This document shows positions 29,869 through 39,041 of a stretch of DNA of 64,000 bases, in pieces (positions within the stretch are counted from its first letter, which is position 1; each line of letters starts with the position of its first letter). Source of the DNA: Rheinheimera nanhaiensis E407-8 (GTDB lineage Bacteria; Pseudomonadota; Gammaproteobacteria; Enterobacterales; Alteromonadaceae); contig NZ_BAFK01000002.1 in assembly GCF_000296695.1 (NCBI RefSeq), forward strand, positions 186,001 through 250,000, read 5' to 3'. Both the position numbers and the translations under genes were made by a program. The notes under the pieces are model-generated. The model was not told the DNA's origin and ran no database searches. It saw only the letters and a list, made by a program, of their open reading frames with translations.

Positions 29869-31862
29869 GCCGCGACTTTGAATTATGCTCCAGTTATCAG
29901 CCGGCCGGCGATCAGCCGCAGGCCATTGATAAACTGGTTGACGGGCTTGAAGCCGGACTGGCGCATCAGACCCTGCTGGGCGTTACCGGCTCAGGCAAAA
30001 CCTTTACCATGGCTAATGTTATTGCCAGGGTGAACCGGCCGACGCTGATTATGGCGCACAATAAAACCCTGGCGGCACAGCTGTATGGCGAAATGAAAGA
30101 GTTCTTCCCGCATAACGCGGTGGAATACTTCGTTTCTTATTACGATTACTACCAGCCAGAAGCCTATGTGCCTTCCACTGATACCTTTATTGAGAAAGAT
30201 GCCTCTATTAATGAGCATATCGAGCAGATGCGTCTGTCGGCCACCAAAGCGCTGATGGAGCGGCGCGATGTGGTGATTATTGCATCGGTATCGGCTATCT
30301 ACGGTTTGGGCGATCCTGAGTCTTACATGAAAATGCTGCTGCATTTAAAAGTGGGCGATATCGTCGATCAGCGTTTTATTTTGCGCCGGCTGGCCGAGCT
30401 GCAATACAGCCGTAACGACATCGACTTTGCCCGTGCCACTTACCGGGTGCGGGGCGATGTGATTGATATTTTCCCGGCCGAGTCGGACGACATTGCCGTG
30501 CGCATTGAGCTGTTTGATGAAGAAATTGAGCGGATCAGCTTGTTTGACCCCTTAACCGGTGCGGTCGAAAAGGTGGTAACCCGCTATACGGTCTATCCGA
30601 AAACCCACTATGTCACGCCGCGCGAGAAAATTCTGGCGGCGGTTGATGAAATAAAAGTTGAGCTCAAGCAGCGCCGCGACGAGCTTATGGCGCACAACAA
30701 ACTGGTAGAAGAGCAGCGGCTGAGTCAACGTACCTTGTTTGATATCGAGATGATGATTGAGCTGGGGTACTGCTCAGGTATTGAAAACTACTCGCGCTAT
30801 CTGTCGGGCCGGGCCAACGGCGAGCCGCCACCGACCTTGCTGGACTATTTCCCGGCGGATGGCCTGATGTTTATTGACGAGTCGCATGTGACCATTTCAC
30901 AAATCGGCGCCATGTATAAAGGCGACCGCTCGCGGAAAGAAAACCTGGTTAATTATGGTTTTCGTCTGCCCTCGGCGCTGGATAACCGGCCATTAAAGTT
31001 TGACGAGTTTGAAGCCATAGCGCCACAGCGCATTTATGTGTCGGCCACGCCAGCCGCCTATGAGCTTGAGCATTCAGCTGGCGAAGTAGTTGAGCAGGTG
31101 GTACGGCCCACCGGTTTGGTTGACCCGCAAATTGAGATCCGCCCGGTGGCCACCCAGGTGGATGACTTATTGTCCGAAGCCTTTATCCGGGCAGAGCGCC
31201 AGGAGCGGGTGCTGGTGACCACGCTAACCAAGAAGATGGCAGAAGATTTAACCGAATATCTAAACGAGCACGGTGTTAAGGTGCGCTATCTGCACTCAGA
31301 TATTGATACCGTCGAGCGGATGGAGATTATCCGCGACTTACGCCTGGGCGTATTTGATGTATTGGTAGGCATTAACCTGCTGCGTGAAGGCTTAGATATA
31401 CCCGAAGTGTCGCTGGTCGCGATTTTAGACGCCGATAAAGAAGGCTTTTTGCGCTCTGAGCGCTCACTTATTCAAACCATAGGCCGGGCGGCGCGTAACT
31501 TACAGGGCCGGGCCATTTTATATGCCGATCGTATTACCGGCTCTATGCAGCGTGCAATAGATGAAACCGAGCGCCGCCGCGCCAAACAGCTGCAGTTTAA
31601 TCAGCTGCATGGCATAGCGCCGCAAGCGATTAAACGCAAAATTGCCGATGTGATGGACTTAGGCCAGGATGCCAAAACAGCGCTGCCGCAGGTGGCCGAA
31701 AAAATACGGCTGATAAAGGGTAAAACACCCTATCAGGTTGAGGCTGAAATTAAACAGCTGGAGCAAAAAATGCTGCAGCATGCCCGTGAATTGGAATTTG
31801 AACAGGCGGCAAAACTGCGCGATCAGGTGCAGTTATTAAAGCAGGCGCTGTTGGAAATTTAG
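29865..31862 (+). CDS. uvrB: UvrABC excinuclease subunit B
   Basis: Damage-verifying helicase-like subunit of nucleotide excision repair, 665 residues. Walker A TGSGKT (residues about 40-46), the damage-probing beta-hairpin region [15 protein letters not shown], helicase motifs FIDESHVT and [19 protein letters not shown] [10 protein letters not shown], and a C-terminal UVR domain (about 625-660, [22 protein letters not shown]) that binds UvrC. Start has AGGAG upstream and overlaps the MATE stop. Confidence 0.98.
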   Translation: MSRDFELCSSYQPAGDQPQAIDKLVDGLEAGLAHQTLLGVTGSGKTFTMANVIARVNRPTLIMAHNKTLAAQLYGEMKEFFPHNAVEYFVSYYDYYQPEAYVPSTDTFIEKDASINEHIEQMRLSATKALMERRDVVIIASVSAIYGLGDPESYMKMLLHLKVGDIVDQRFILRRLAELQYSRNDIDFARATYRVRGDVIDIFPAESDDIAVRIELFDEEIERISLFDPLTGAVEKVVTRYTVYPKTHYVTPREKILAAVDEIKVELKQRRDELMAHNKLVEEQRLSQRTLFDIEMMIELGYCSGIENYSRYLSGRANGEPPPTLLDYFPADGLMFIDESHVTISQIGAMYKGDRSRKENLVNYGFRLPSALDNRPLKFDEFEAIAPQRIYVSATPAAYELEHSAGEVVEQVVRPTGLVDPQIEIRPVATQVDDLLSEAFIRAERQERVLVTTLTKKMAEDLTEYLNEHGVKVRYLHSDIDTVERMEIIRDLRLGVFDVLVGINLLREGLDIPEVSLVAILDADKEGFLRSERSLIQTIGRAARNLQGRAILYADRITGSMQRAIDETERRRAKQLQFNQLHGIAPQAIKRKIADVMDLGQDAKTALPQVAEKIRLIKGKTPYQVEAEIKQLEQKMLQHARELEFEQAAKLRDQVQLLKQALLEI

Positions 31863-32018
31863 CCAGGCGCAGGCCGGGGTTATCACAGTATAAAGTGGTT
31901 ACAAAACAACTGGCTAATAAGGTGCTGGGTTCATTGATTGTTCAGCAATAACTGTTAGTATGCGCGCGGGCTGTGTCAGCCCCAAATGCCCTTGGGTTTT
32001 ACTTTTTTAAGGACAGTT

Positions 32019-32804
32019 ATGAAAACTACAATGTTAGCGTCTGTTATCGCCGTTTTTTCTGCCTCTGCACTGGCCAATAGTTATCAGCATCAATCAGACG
32101 CCAGCTTTGGCTGGGGTGATGTGGCAACCGGTGAGGTACAAAACTGGTCACTGCGTCATCAGTTTTATTTAACGCCAGTGCGCAGCGGCACTGTTCCTTA
32201 TGCCGAAGCCGCCTTTATCAGCCGTAATGCCAGTGTGTATGCCGGCTATGACTATGCCCAGTTTGACTTGCCAGGTATGGCTGAATTCAGCTTCAGTAAC
32301 TGGCAACTAGGCGGTGTATATCAGGACAAGGCGCACAATTTTTATGCTGCCGCCGCCCTGACCGAGTTTAACGGCACTGATGATCGGCAACTTGATATCA
32401 GCTTAGGTTACTTTGTGGCCAGCGACTGGCTGGTAAAACTGGATGGCCGTCATATTGATGACGAAGGACAGGGCAGTTATACCGAGTACGGTATCAGCAC
32501 GAAAAAACTGCTGGCGCTGGAAAACGGCAACTTTATCAATATTGAAGCCAGCTTTATGGATCTCAAACAAAACGATAACTCGGAATACAGCGTGGCAGCC
32601 GATTATTACTTTGGCCGTAACATCGCTGTAGGTTTAGTGTATGACTGGTTATCGGACGATCTGGTTAACGCTGAAGAAGACAGCTTTACCTTACGTGGCA
32701 GCTGGTACCTGCAAGCTAATCTGGCGCTTAACGCAGCCGTCACTTTTGATGATATCTTTACGCAGGACGATCTTTATCAGTTAGGTATCAGCTACCGTTT
32801 CTAA
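32019..32804 (+). CDS. Putative outer-membrane beta-barrel protein (porin-like)
   Basis: Secreted protein of 261 residues, signal peptide MKTTMLASVIAVFSASALA. The rest alternates polar and aromatic residues in short strands (for example YAEAAFISRNASVYAGYDYA and LDISLGYFV) and ends in SYRF, a C-terminal Phe as expected for BAM-assembled barrels. About 12 strands are possible. The family is the loosely defined putative porins of Shewanella and Alteromonas; the channel specificity cannot be told. I use ATG 32019, with AAGGA 5 bases upstream, rather than the in-frame ATG 11 codons earlier. A strong terminator follows. Confidence 0.8.
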   Translation: MKTTMLASVIAVFSASALANSYQHQSDASFGWGDVATGEVQNWSLRHQFYLTPVRSGTVPYAEAAFISRNASVYAGYDYAQFDLPGMAEFSFSNWQLGGVYQDKAHNFYAAAALTEFNGTDDRQLDISLGYFVASDWLVKLDGRHIDDEGQGSYTEYGISTKKLLALENGNFINIEASFMDLKQNDNSEYSVAADYYFGRNIAVGLVYDWLSDDLVNAEEDSFTLRGSWYLQANLALNAAVTFDDIFTQDDLYQLGISYRF

Positions 32805-32824
32805 GCCGTGATTTATTGGTACCA

Positions 32825-32852
32825 AAAACCCGCCCATTGTGGCGGGTTTTTT
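32825..32852 (+). terminator. Intrinsic terminator after the outer-membrane barrel gene
   Basis: AAAACCCGCC / GGCGGGTTTT perfect 10-bp stem with CATTGT loop, ending in a run of six T. Confidence 0.88.
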
Positions 32853-32974
32853 CATCATGGCGAAAAAAACATGCTGTTAAGCAAGGCTTTTTTGCGGTTA
32901 AATAAGGCGCGCTGGTCAGACTTGGCTAAGCTTGAACGGCACCTTTATTTTCTTCATGTTTCAGGATGATACTT

Positions 32975-34066
32975 ATGCGTCGACCCTTGCCCGTAATTCT
33001 TAGTGTCAGCCTTGCTGCCATAGTGTTAACCAGTTGCTCAAAACCTGCACCAGAGCCGGTGGCTGAGCAGGTGCAGCCGGTAAAACTGCATCAGGTAAGC
33101 CGTGAGGCGCAAGGCGCTGTGCGCCAGTTTCCGGCCGTGGTGGCGCCCACTGAGCGTGCCAGCCTGACGTTTCGCGTCAGTGGTAAATTGGTACAGCTGG
33201 TAGCCCGGCCCGGCCAAATGGTAGTAAAGGGTGAATTGTTAGCCCGGCTGGATGACACCGATTTTGCCTTAAAGCTTGATCAGGCCAAAGCCCGTTTTGA
33301 ACTGGCACAAACCCAGTTTACCCGCGCTGAGCAGCTTATTGCGCAAAAGCTGGTATCGCAAGCCGTGTTTGATGAAGCCAAAGCGCAGCTGCAGGTGGCG
33401 CAGGCGGATTTATCTACCGCTGAAACGGCACTTAGTTATACCCGGCTGGAAGCACCCTTTGCCGGTAATATTTCCCGTCTGCTGGTCGAAAACCACGAAA
33501 ACGTCGCTGCCCAGCAGCCGATTATGGAGCTACAGGTGCGCGATCAGGTTGATGTGATCATTCAGGTGCCGGAAGATGTGATCTCCAATGTGCGTAAAGA
33601 CTTTGATTATCAGCCCGAAGTGGTGTTTGACTCGCACCCGGAGCTGCGTTACCGCGCCCGGATTCGTGAGTGGGATACCCAGGCCGATCCGGCCACTAAC
33701 AGTTTTAAAGTGGTATTTAGTATGCCAACACCGGCTGAATTTAACGTGTTATCGGGCATGACGGCCAATGTGATTGCCGAGGTCAGTAAAATCAGCGCGG
33801 TGTTTACCGATGCACTTTATATTCCGGCCAGCGCCATTTTTATGCCGGCCGATATCGCCCTGGAGCAGCAGCAAAGCTATGTCTGGGTATATCAGCCAGA
33901 CAGCGGCATGGTGACTAAAAGAGCCATAACAGTAAAAAGCTTAAGCAGTGCCGGCGCGGCTGTGACCGCCGGCTTAACGGAAGGCGAGCAGGTGGTCAGT
34001 GCCGGGGTGCAGCATTTAACGGAAGGCCAGCGCGTGCGGCCCTGGGTGCGTGAGCGGGGGCTGTAA
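32975..34066 (+). CDS. RND efflux periplasmic adaptor lipoprotein
   Basis: Membrane fusion protein of 363 residues for the pump gene that follows. Lipoprotein signal: hydrophobic stretch then LTSC lipobox at about residues 21-24. The barrel and lipoyl halves are seen as LTFRVSGKLVQLVARPGQMVVKGELLARLD and YTRLEAPFAGNISRL, with a helical hairpin between them (residues about 95-150). C-terminal part has the membrane-proximal domain (VPASAIF-like IPASAIF and EGEQVVSAGVQHLTEGQRVRP). ATG 32975 is preferred over ATG 32966 because AGGA sits 8 bases before it. Two bases separate it from the pump gene. Confidence 0.92.
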   Translation: MRRPLPVILSVSLAAIVLTSCSKPAPEPVAEQVQPVKLHQVSREAQGAVRQFPAVVAPTERASLTFRVSGKLVQLVARPGQMVVKGELLARLDDTDFALKLDQAKARFELAQTQFTRAEQLIAQKLVSQAVFDEAKAQLQVAQADLSTAETALSYTRLEAPFAGNISRLLVENHENVAAQQPIMELQVRDQVDVIIQVPEDVISNVRKDFDYQPEVVFDSHPELRYRARIREWDTQADPATNSFKVVFSMPTPAEFNVLSGMTANVIAEVSKISAVFTDALYIPASAIFMPADIALEQQQSYVWVYQPDSGMVTKRAITVKSLSSAGAAVTAGLTEGEQVVSAGVQHLTEGQRVRPWVRERGL

Positions 34067-34068
34067 GC

Positions 34069-37000
34069 ATGGATATCGCCCGTTATTTTATTAAGTACCG
34101 CACCTCGTCCTGGTTGTTTGCCGCCATTTTGTTGTTTGGCGGCATCGTCTCTTATCTGGGCTTGGGGCGGCTGGAAGATCCGCAATTTACGCTAAAACAG
34201 GCGCTTATCATCACCCAGTACCCGGGGGCATCACCGACACAGGTTGAAGAAGAAGTGACTTACCCGCTGGAAAATGCCATTCAGCAATTGCCTTACGTGA
34301 ATCATGTCACTTCTGTCTCGACTGCCGGTTTGTCGCAATTAATGGTCGAGATGAAAGACACTTACCGCGCCAAAGAGTTAAAGCAAATTTGGGATGAGCT
34401 GCGCCATAAAGTAAATGATTTGCAGCCACAACTGCCACCGGGTGTGCAGGTACCGCAGGTAAAAGATGATTTTGGCGATGTATACGGCATTTTATATGCG
34501 GTGACCGGTGACGGCTACAGCGATGATGAGCTTCGGGACTATGTCGATTTTCTGCGCCGCGAGCTGGTGTTGGTGCCAAGCGTAGGTAAGGTGGCGGTAT
34601 CCGGTGTACAGCAGGAGCAGGTTATTGTCGAAATTTCCCGGCCCAGGCTGACCGCGCTGGGTATAGCGCCGCAAACCTTATCGGCACTGCTGCAAAGTCA
34701 GAATATGGTGGCCAATGCCGGCTCGATTAAGGTAGGGCCGGATCGGCTGCGTATTTACCCCACCGGTGAGTTTGAATCGGTAAAAGAGCTGGAAAACCTG
34801 ATTATCTCCAGCCCGGATTCAAAAGAGCTGATTTATTTAGGCGATGTGGCGCGGGTATACCGCGAAAATGCCGAAGTCCCGGCCCAACTTATTCGTTTTG
34901 CTGGCCAGAATGCTCTTACGCTGGGGGTGTCGTTTTCTGCCGGCGTTAACGTGGTCGATGCCGGCGCACAAATTAAGCAGCGTTTAGCACAGCTGGAGTA
35001 CAACCGGCCGGTCGGTATCACGCTACATACTATTTACAACCAGCCCGACGAGGTGGCCAATTCGGTTACCGGCTTTATTGTCAATCTGGCCGCTGCGGTG
35101 GCCATAGTCATACTGGTGCTGCTGGTGTTTATGGGGCTGCGCAGCGGCATCTTAATTGGCCTTATTTTGCTGTTAACCGTGCTGGGCAGCTTTATTTTTA
35201 TGCAGCAAATGCAGATTGAGCTGCAGCGCGTATCACTGGGCGCGCTGATTATTGCGCTGGGCATGCTGGTGGATAACGCCATTGTTATTACCGAAGGTAT
35301 TTTAATAGGTATGCAGCGCCGGCTTAAACTGGCCGATGCAGCCAGTTTAATTGTCAGGCAAACCCAATGGCCGCTTTTGGGCGCAACGGTAATAGCCATA
35401 GCGGCTTTTGCGCCTATTGGCTTATCCAGTGATGCCACCGGTGAGTTTGCCGGCAGCTTGTTTTGGGTGCTGCTGGTATCCTTACTGCTAAGTTGGGTAA
35501 CGGCCATTACGCTGACACCGTTTTTTGCCAGTTTGCTATTTAAAGATACGCCGGCAGAGCAGGGCGAGCCTGCGCAGCTGTACCAGGGCATTATTTTTAC
35601 CCTGTACCGCAAGTTGCTGTGGCTGGCGCTGCGCCAACGTGCGCTAACCTATACGCTGACGCTGGTACTGTTGGTGCTGGCGGTAGTGGGTTTTGGTAAG
35701 GTGAAGCAGGTGTTTTTTCCGCCGTCGAACACGCCGATTTTTCTGGTTGACTTGTGGCAGCCTGAAGGGAGCGATATCCGCCACTCGGCAGAGGATGCGC
35801 TGGCGCTGATGCGTTATCTGCAGACGCTTGACGGTGTCAGCCATGTGACCAGTACCAGTGGCCGCGGCGCTGAGCGCTTTATGCTGACCTATCAGCCGGA
35901 GAAAAACTTCGCCGCCTACAGCCAGCTTATTGTCCGTGCTGAGCAGTTAGAGCAGTTGCCGGCGCTGATGCAACAAACCCGGCGCTACATTACTGAGCAG
36001 TTGCCACGGCTGCAGTATAAACTGCTGCGCTTAGAAGTGGGGCCATCAACGCCGGCCAAAATTGAGGCCCGCTTCAGTGGCGCCGACCCTGACGTGCTGC
36101 GCGCACTGGCCGAGCAAGCGAAAGCCATTTTGCTGGCCGATGGCCGTGCGGTCAGCGTGCGGGACAACTGGCGGGAGCGCACCAAAGTGATTAGGCCGCG
36201 TTTTAACGAAGCGATGGCGCGCCGCGCCGGTATCAGTAAGCAGGATATCGACGAAGTGCTGCTCAGCAGCATGTCGGGCCGTACCGTCGGTATTTACCGC
36301 GACGGCACCCATTTACTGCCAATCGTTGCCCGCTCGCCACTGTCTGAGCGTGACAACCTCGATGCTTTGTACGATTTACAGGTGTACAGCAATAAACTGC
36401 AGCGTTATGTGCCGATAACCCAGGTGGTTACCGGTTTTGATCTGGTATGGGAAGATGCACAAATTCAGCGCCGTGACCGCAAACGCACCATTACCGTGAT
36501 GGCCGAGCATGACAATTTAACTGATGATACCGCCTCTGCCTTACTGGCCAGGGTAAAAGCCGATATTGAAGCCATAGCGCTGCCAACCGGCTATTTCCTC
36601 AGTTGGGGCGGGGAGTATGAAGCACAGCAAAAAGCGCAAACCGCGCTGTTTAGCTCGCTGCCGCTGGGCTATCTGATGATGTTTATTATCACGGTGCTGC
36701 TGTTTAACTCACTGCGCAGCGCTTTAGTAATTTGGGCTTGTGTGCCGCTGGCCATTATTGGTGTCAGCTTTGGCCTGTTGCTGCTGGGCGCGCCCTTTGG
36801 TTTTATCGCGCTGCTGGGCTTTTTAAGTTTATCCGGCATGCTGATTAAAAACTGTATTGTGCTGGTTGAGCAAATCAAGCTGGAACTTAGCGAGGGCAAA
36901 GCGGCGTTTAACGCTGTGTTTGACAGTGCTGTCAGCCGGGTGCGGCCGGTGTCGATGGCTGCCATTACCACCATTTTAGGCATGTTGCCGCTGCTGGGTG

Positions 37001-37131
37001 ATGTGTTTTTTGCCAGCCTGGCGGTGGTGATTATGTTTGGTTTGGGTTTTGCCACTGTGCTGACACTGGTGTTTTTACCGGTGCTGTATTGCAGTATGTT
37101 TAATATTAAAACGCCACAGGAAACACCATGA
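34069..37131 (+). CDS. RND efflux permease (second system)
   Basis: 1020-residue inner-membrane proton antiporter of the HAE/AcrB superfamily. TM1 near residues 12-30; porter domain starting with QYPGASPTQVEEEVTYPLE; TM block near 340-500 with the relay motif GMLVDNAIVITEG (Asp and Asn where many pumps have two Asp); second porter domain; final TM block 855-1010 with SGMLIKNCIVLVEQI. The pattern resembles the VexK/AcrF-like single-adaptor pumps of marine bacteria. It is the centre of a three-gene unit: adaptor 2 bp upstream, M14 peptidase overlapping 4 bp downstream. No outer-membrane factor is encoded here, so TolC elsewhere is assumed. Confidence 0.93.
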   Translation: MDIARYFIKYRTSSWLFAAILLFGGIVSYLGLGRLEDPQFTLKQALIITQYPGASPTQVEEEVTYPLENAIQQLPYVNHVTSVSTAGLSQLMVEMKDTYRAKELKQIWDELRHKVNDLQPQLPPGVQVPQVKDDFGDVYGILYAVTGDGYSDDELRDYVDFLRRELVLVPSVGKVAVSGVQQEQVIVEISRPRLTALGIAPQTLSALLQSQNMVANAGSIKVGPDRLRIYPTGEFESVKELENLIISSPDSKELIYLGDVARVYRENAEVPAQLIRFAGQNALTLGVSFSAGVNVVDAGAQIKQRLAQLEYNRPVGITLHTIYNQPDEVANSVTGFIVNLAAAVAIVILVLLVFMGLRSGILIGLILLLTVLGSFIFMQQMQIELQRVSLGALIIALGMLVDNAIVITEGILIGMQRRLKLADAASLIVRQTQWPLLGATVIAIAAFAPIGLSSDATGEFAGSLFWVLLVSLLLSWVTAITLTPFFASLLFKDTPAEQGEPAQLYQGIIFTLYRKLLWLALRQRALTYTLTLVLLVLAVVGFGKVKQVFFPPSNTPIFLVDLWQPEGSDIRHSAEDALALMRYLQTLDGVSHVTSTSGRGAERFMLTYQPEKNFAAYSQLIVRAEQLEQLPALMQQTRRYITEQLPRLQYKLLRLEVGPSTPAKIEARFSGADPDVLRALAEQAKAILLADGRAVSVRDNWRERTKVIRPRFNEAMARRAGISKQDIDEVLLSSMSGRTVGIYRDGTHLLPIVARSPLSERDNLDALYDLQVYSNKLQRYVPITQVVTGFDLVWEDAQIQRRDRKRTITVMAEHDNLTDDTASALLARVKADIEAIALPTGYFLSWGGEYEAQQKAQTALFSSLPLGYLMMFIITVLLFNSLRSALVIWACVPLAIIGVSFGLLLLGAPFGFIALLGFLSLSGMLIKNCIVLVEQIKLELSEGKAAFNAVFDSAVSRVRPVSMAAITTILGMLPLLGDVFFASLAVVIMFGLGFATVLTLVFLPVLYCSMFNIKTPQETP

Positions 37132-38921
37132 AGCTTTTCGCTCCGTCAATGCTGGCGCTCTGTCTGGCCGCCTCTGGCCAGGGCCGGGCCGCCGATGACT
37201 GGTTACCGCCATTACCCGCCTGGCAGGGCGCAAGTGAGCAACTGTTAAAACAGCAGGGCGATGCCTGGGTAACCCCGGCAGAGCTGACTGGCCTGACCGA
37301 TAGCCCGGATTATGCTGCCACGCTGGCCTATTTAACCAAGCTGGTAGACAGCTCAGATTTACTGCAACTGGAGCAATTTGGCCAAAGCCCGCAGGGGCGG
37401 CCGCTGTATCTGGTGAAGGCCAGCAAGGTGCTGCATAAAATTGCCAATAACCCCAACCGGCCATTGTTGTTAGTGCAGGCCGGTATTCACAGTGGTGAAA
37501 TTGATGGTAAAGATGCCGGGCTAATGCTGCTGCGCGATATTGCCCACGGCGGCAAAGCGGCGCTGTTGGAGAGCGCCGATCTGGTGTTTATTCCGGTGTT
37601 ATCGCCCGACGGCCATGAACGGCGCTCGCTGTATAACCGGATGAACCAGCGCGGCCCCTTGCAGCAAGGCTGGCGCGCCACCGCACAAAACCTGAACCTG
37701 AATCGCGATTATGCCAAAGCCGATGCGCCGGAGATGCAGGCGCTATTGGGCGTGCTTAAGCAATATCAGCCCGATTTGTATATAGATGTGCATGTTACCG
37801 ACGGCGAAGATTATCAGTACGACATTACCTACGGCTTTAACGAGCCCTTTGCTGCGGTCAGTGTAAATGCCGCCAGCTGGCTGGCAAAGGTGTATCGCCC
37901 GGCGGTCAACGCAGCGCTGACCCAGGCCGGCCATATACCGGGGCCGCTGGTATTTGGGGTCGACAGCAATGACTTTAGCAAAGGCATTAGTGGCTGGACT
38001 GCCAGCCCGCGCTTTTCCAACGGCTATGGTGATGTACGCCATTTACCCACGGTGCTGGTAGAGAACCACAGCTTAAAGCCTTACCGGCAGCGCGTACTGG
38101 GCACTTATGTGTTACTTGAACGAAGCCTTAAGTTGTTAAACGAGCAGGGCAAAGCGCTGATGCTGGCACGCCAGGCCGATTTACAGGCCAGGCCACAACA
38201 GCTGGTGCTTAGCTACAAAGCCAGTGAACAAGCCGATTTTATCGACTTTAAAGGCATCAGCTTCGAGCAGCGCCAGTCTGACATCAGTGGTGCGCCCTAT
38301 GTTGCCTGGACCGGCAAGCCGGTGCTGTACCAGCAGTTGCCAGTGTACTGGGATAAAGTGGCGGATATTACTGTGCAAATCCCGGCGGCTTATTGGATCC
38401 CACCTGAGCAGCAGCAGGTTATTGCCCGCCTGGCGCTGCACGGAGTTGAAATGACCACGCTGACACAGGCGAAAAAGCTCAAGCTGCAGCAGCTGAGCGT
38501 AGAAGACTATCGCTTTGCTGATAAACCGTTTGAAAGCCGTTTTATGCTAAGTGAGGCCCGCTTTAGTGAGCACAGTGTGCAGCGCAATTTAACTGCCGGT
38601 TGGGTGCGGGTAAGTACCGATCAGCCGCTGGGCCGCTTAGCGGTGGCACTGCTGGAGCCCAGCGCGCCCGACTCATTCTTTAGCTGGGGCTTTTTCCCGG
38701 GGATGTTTGAGCGCACCGAGTATTTTGAGCCCTATGCCATAGAGCCATTAATTGCCCGTATGCTGGCACAGCAGCCGGCGTTAAAGCAACAGTTTGACAA
38801 GGCGCTGGCAGCAGATGAGCAGCTGAGAAACAACCCGCGTGCGCGCTATAACTGGTTTTACCGCCAGATGCCATTTTACGATCAGCAATACCTGAAATAC
38901 CCGGTACTGATTGAGCGCTAA
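37128..38921 (+). CDS. Secreted M14 family zinc carboxypeptidase
   Basis: Periplasmic or extracellular metallopeptidase, 597 residues, with a signal peptide (about 1-22, ending GRA-AD). Zinc ligands: His121 and Glu124 in IHSGEIDG, and His222 in DVHVTDGED; catalytic Glu312 in LVENHSLK. Following the M14 domain (to about residue 340) there is a C-terminal region of roughly 250 residues with beta-rich sequence, common in Alteromonadales homologues. Its start overlaps the RND permease stop (ATGA), an odd coupling between a drug-efflux type pump and a peptidase. Ends before a bidirectional terminator. Family clear, substrate unknown. Confidence 0.9.
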   Translation: MKLFAPSMLALCLAASGQGRAADDWLPPLPAWQGASEQLLKQQGDAWVTPAELTGLTDSPDYAATLAYLTKLVDSSDLLQLEQFGQSPQGRPLYLVKASKVLHKIANNPNRPLLLVQAGIHSGEIDGKDAGLMLLRDIAHGGKAALLESADLVFIPVLSPDGHERRSLYNRMNQRGPLQQGWRATAQNLNLNRDYAKADAPEMQALLGVLKQYQPDLYIDVHVTDGEDYQYDITYGFNEPFAAVSVNAASWLAKVYRPAVNAALTQAGHIPGPLVFGVDSNDFSKGISGWTASPRFSNGYGDVRHLPTVLVENHSLKPYRQRVLGTYVLLERSLKLLNEQGKALMLARQADLQARPQQLVLSYKASEQADFIDFKGISFEQRQSDISGAPYVAWTGKPVLYQQLPVYWDKVADITVQIPAAYWIPPEQQQVIARLALHGVEMTTLTQAKKLKLQQLSVEDYRFADKPFESRFMLSEARFSEHSVQRNLTAGWVRVSTDQPLGRLAVALLEPSAPDSFFSWGFFPGMFERTEYFEPYAIEPLIARMLAQQPALKQQFDKALAADEQLRNNPRARYNWFYRQMPFYDQQYLKYPVLIER

Positions 38922-38992
38922 AGCTGCAGGCAAGCGCTGTTATTATGACTTCCTTGCCATCGCTGCTGATAATTACGCTATGCCGGCAATAA

Positions 38993-39025
38993 AAAAGCCC
39001 CGCGGTGAAAACCGGCGGGGCTTTT
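38993..39025. terminator. Strong bidirectional terminator between the M14 gene and EF-G
   Basis: AAAAGCCCCGC...GCGGGGCTTTT with an inner CGGT-GAAA-ACCG tetraloop hairpin. A/T runs on both sides serve the convergent genes. Confidence 0.9.
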
Positions 39026-39041
39026 ATCAAAGCGCTACAGC

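Noticed and set aside
31979-32003. CCCAA...TTGGGTTTT hairpin after uvrB as terminator
   Set aside because: Stem is short and overlaps the leader of the next gene; kept only as a weak possibility.
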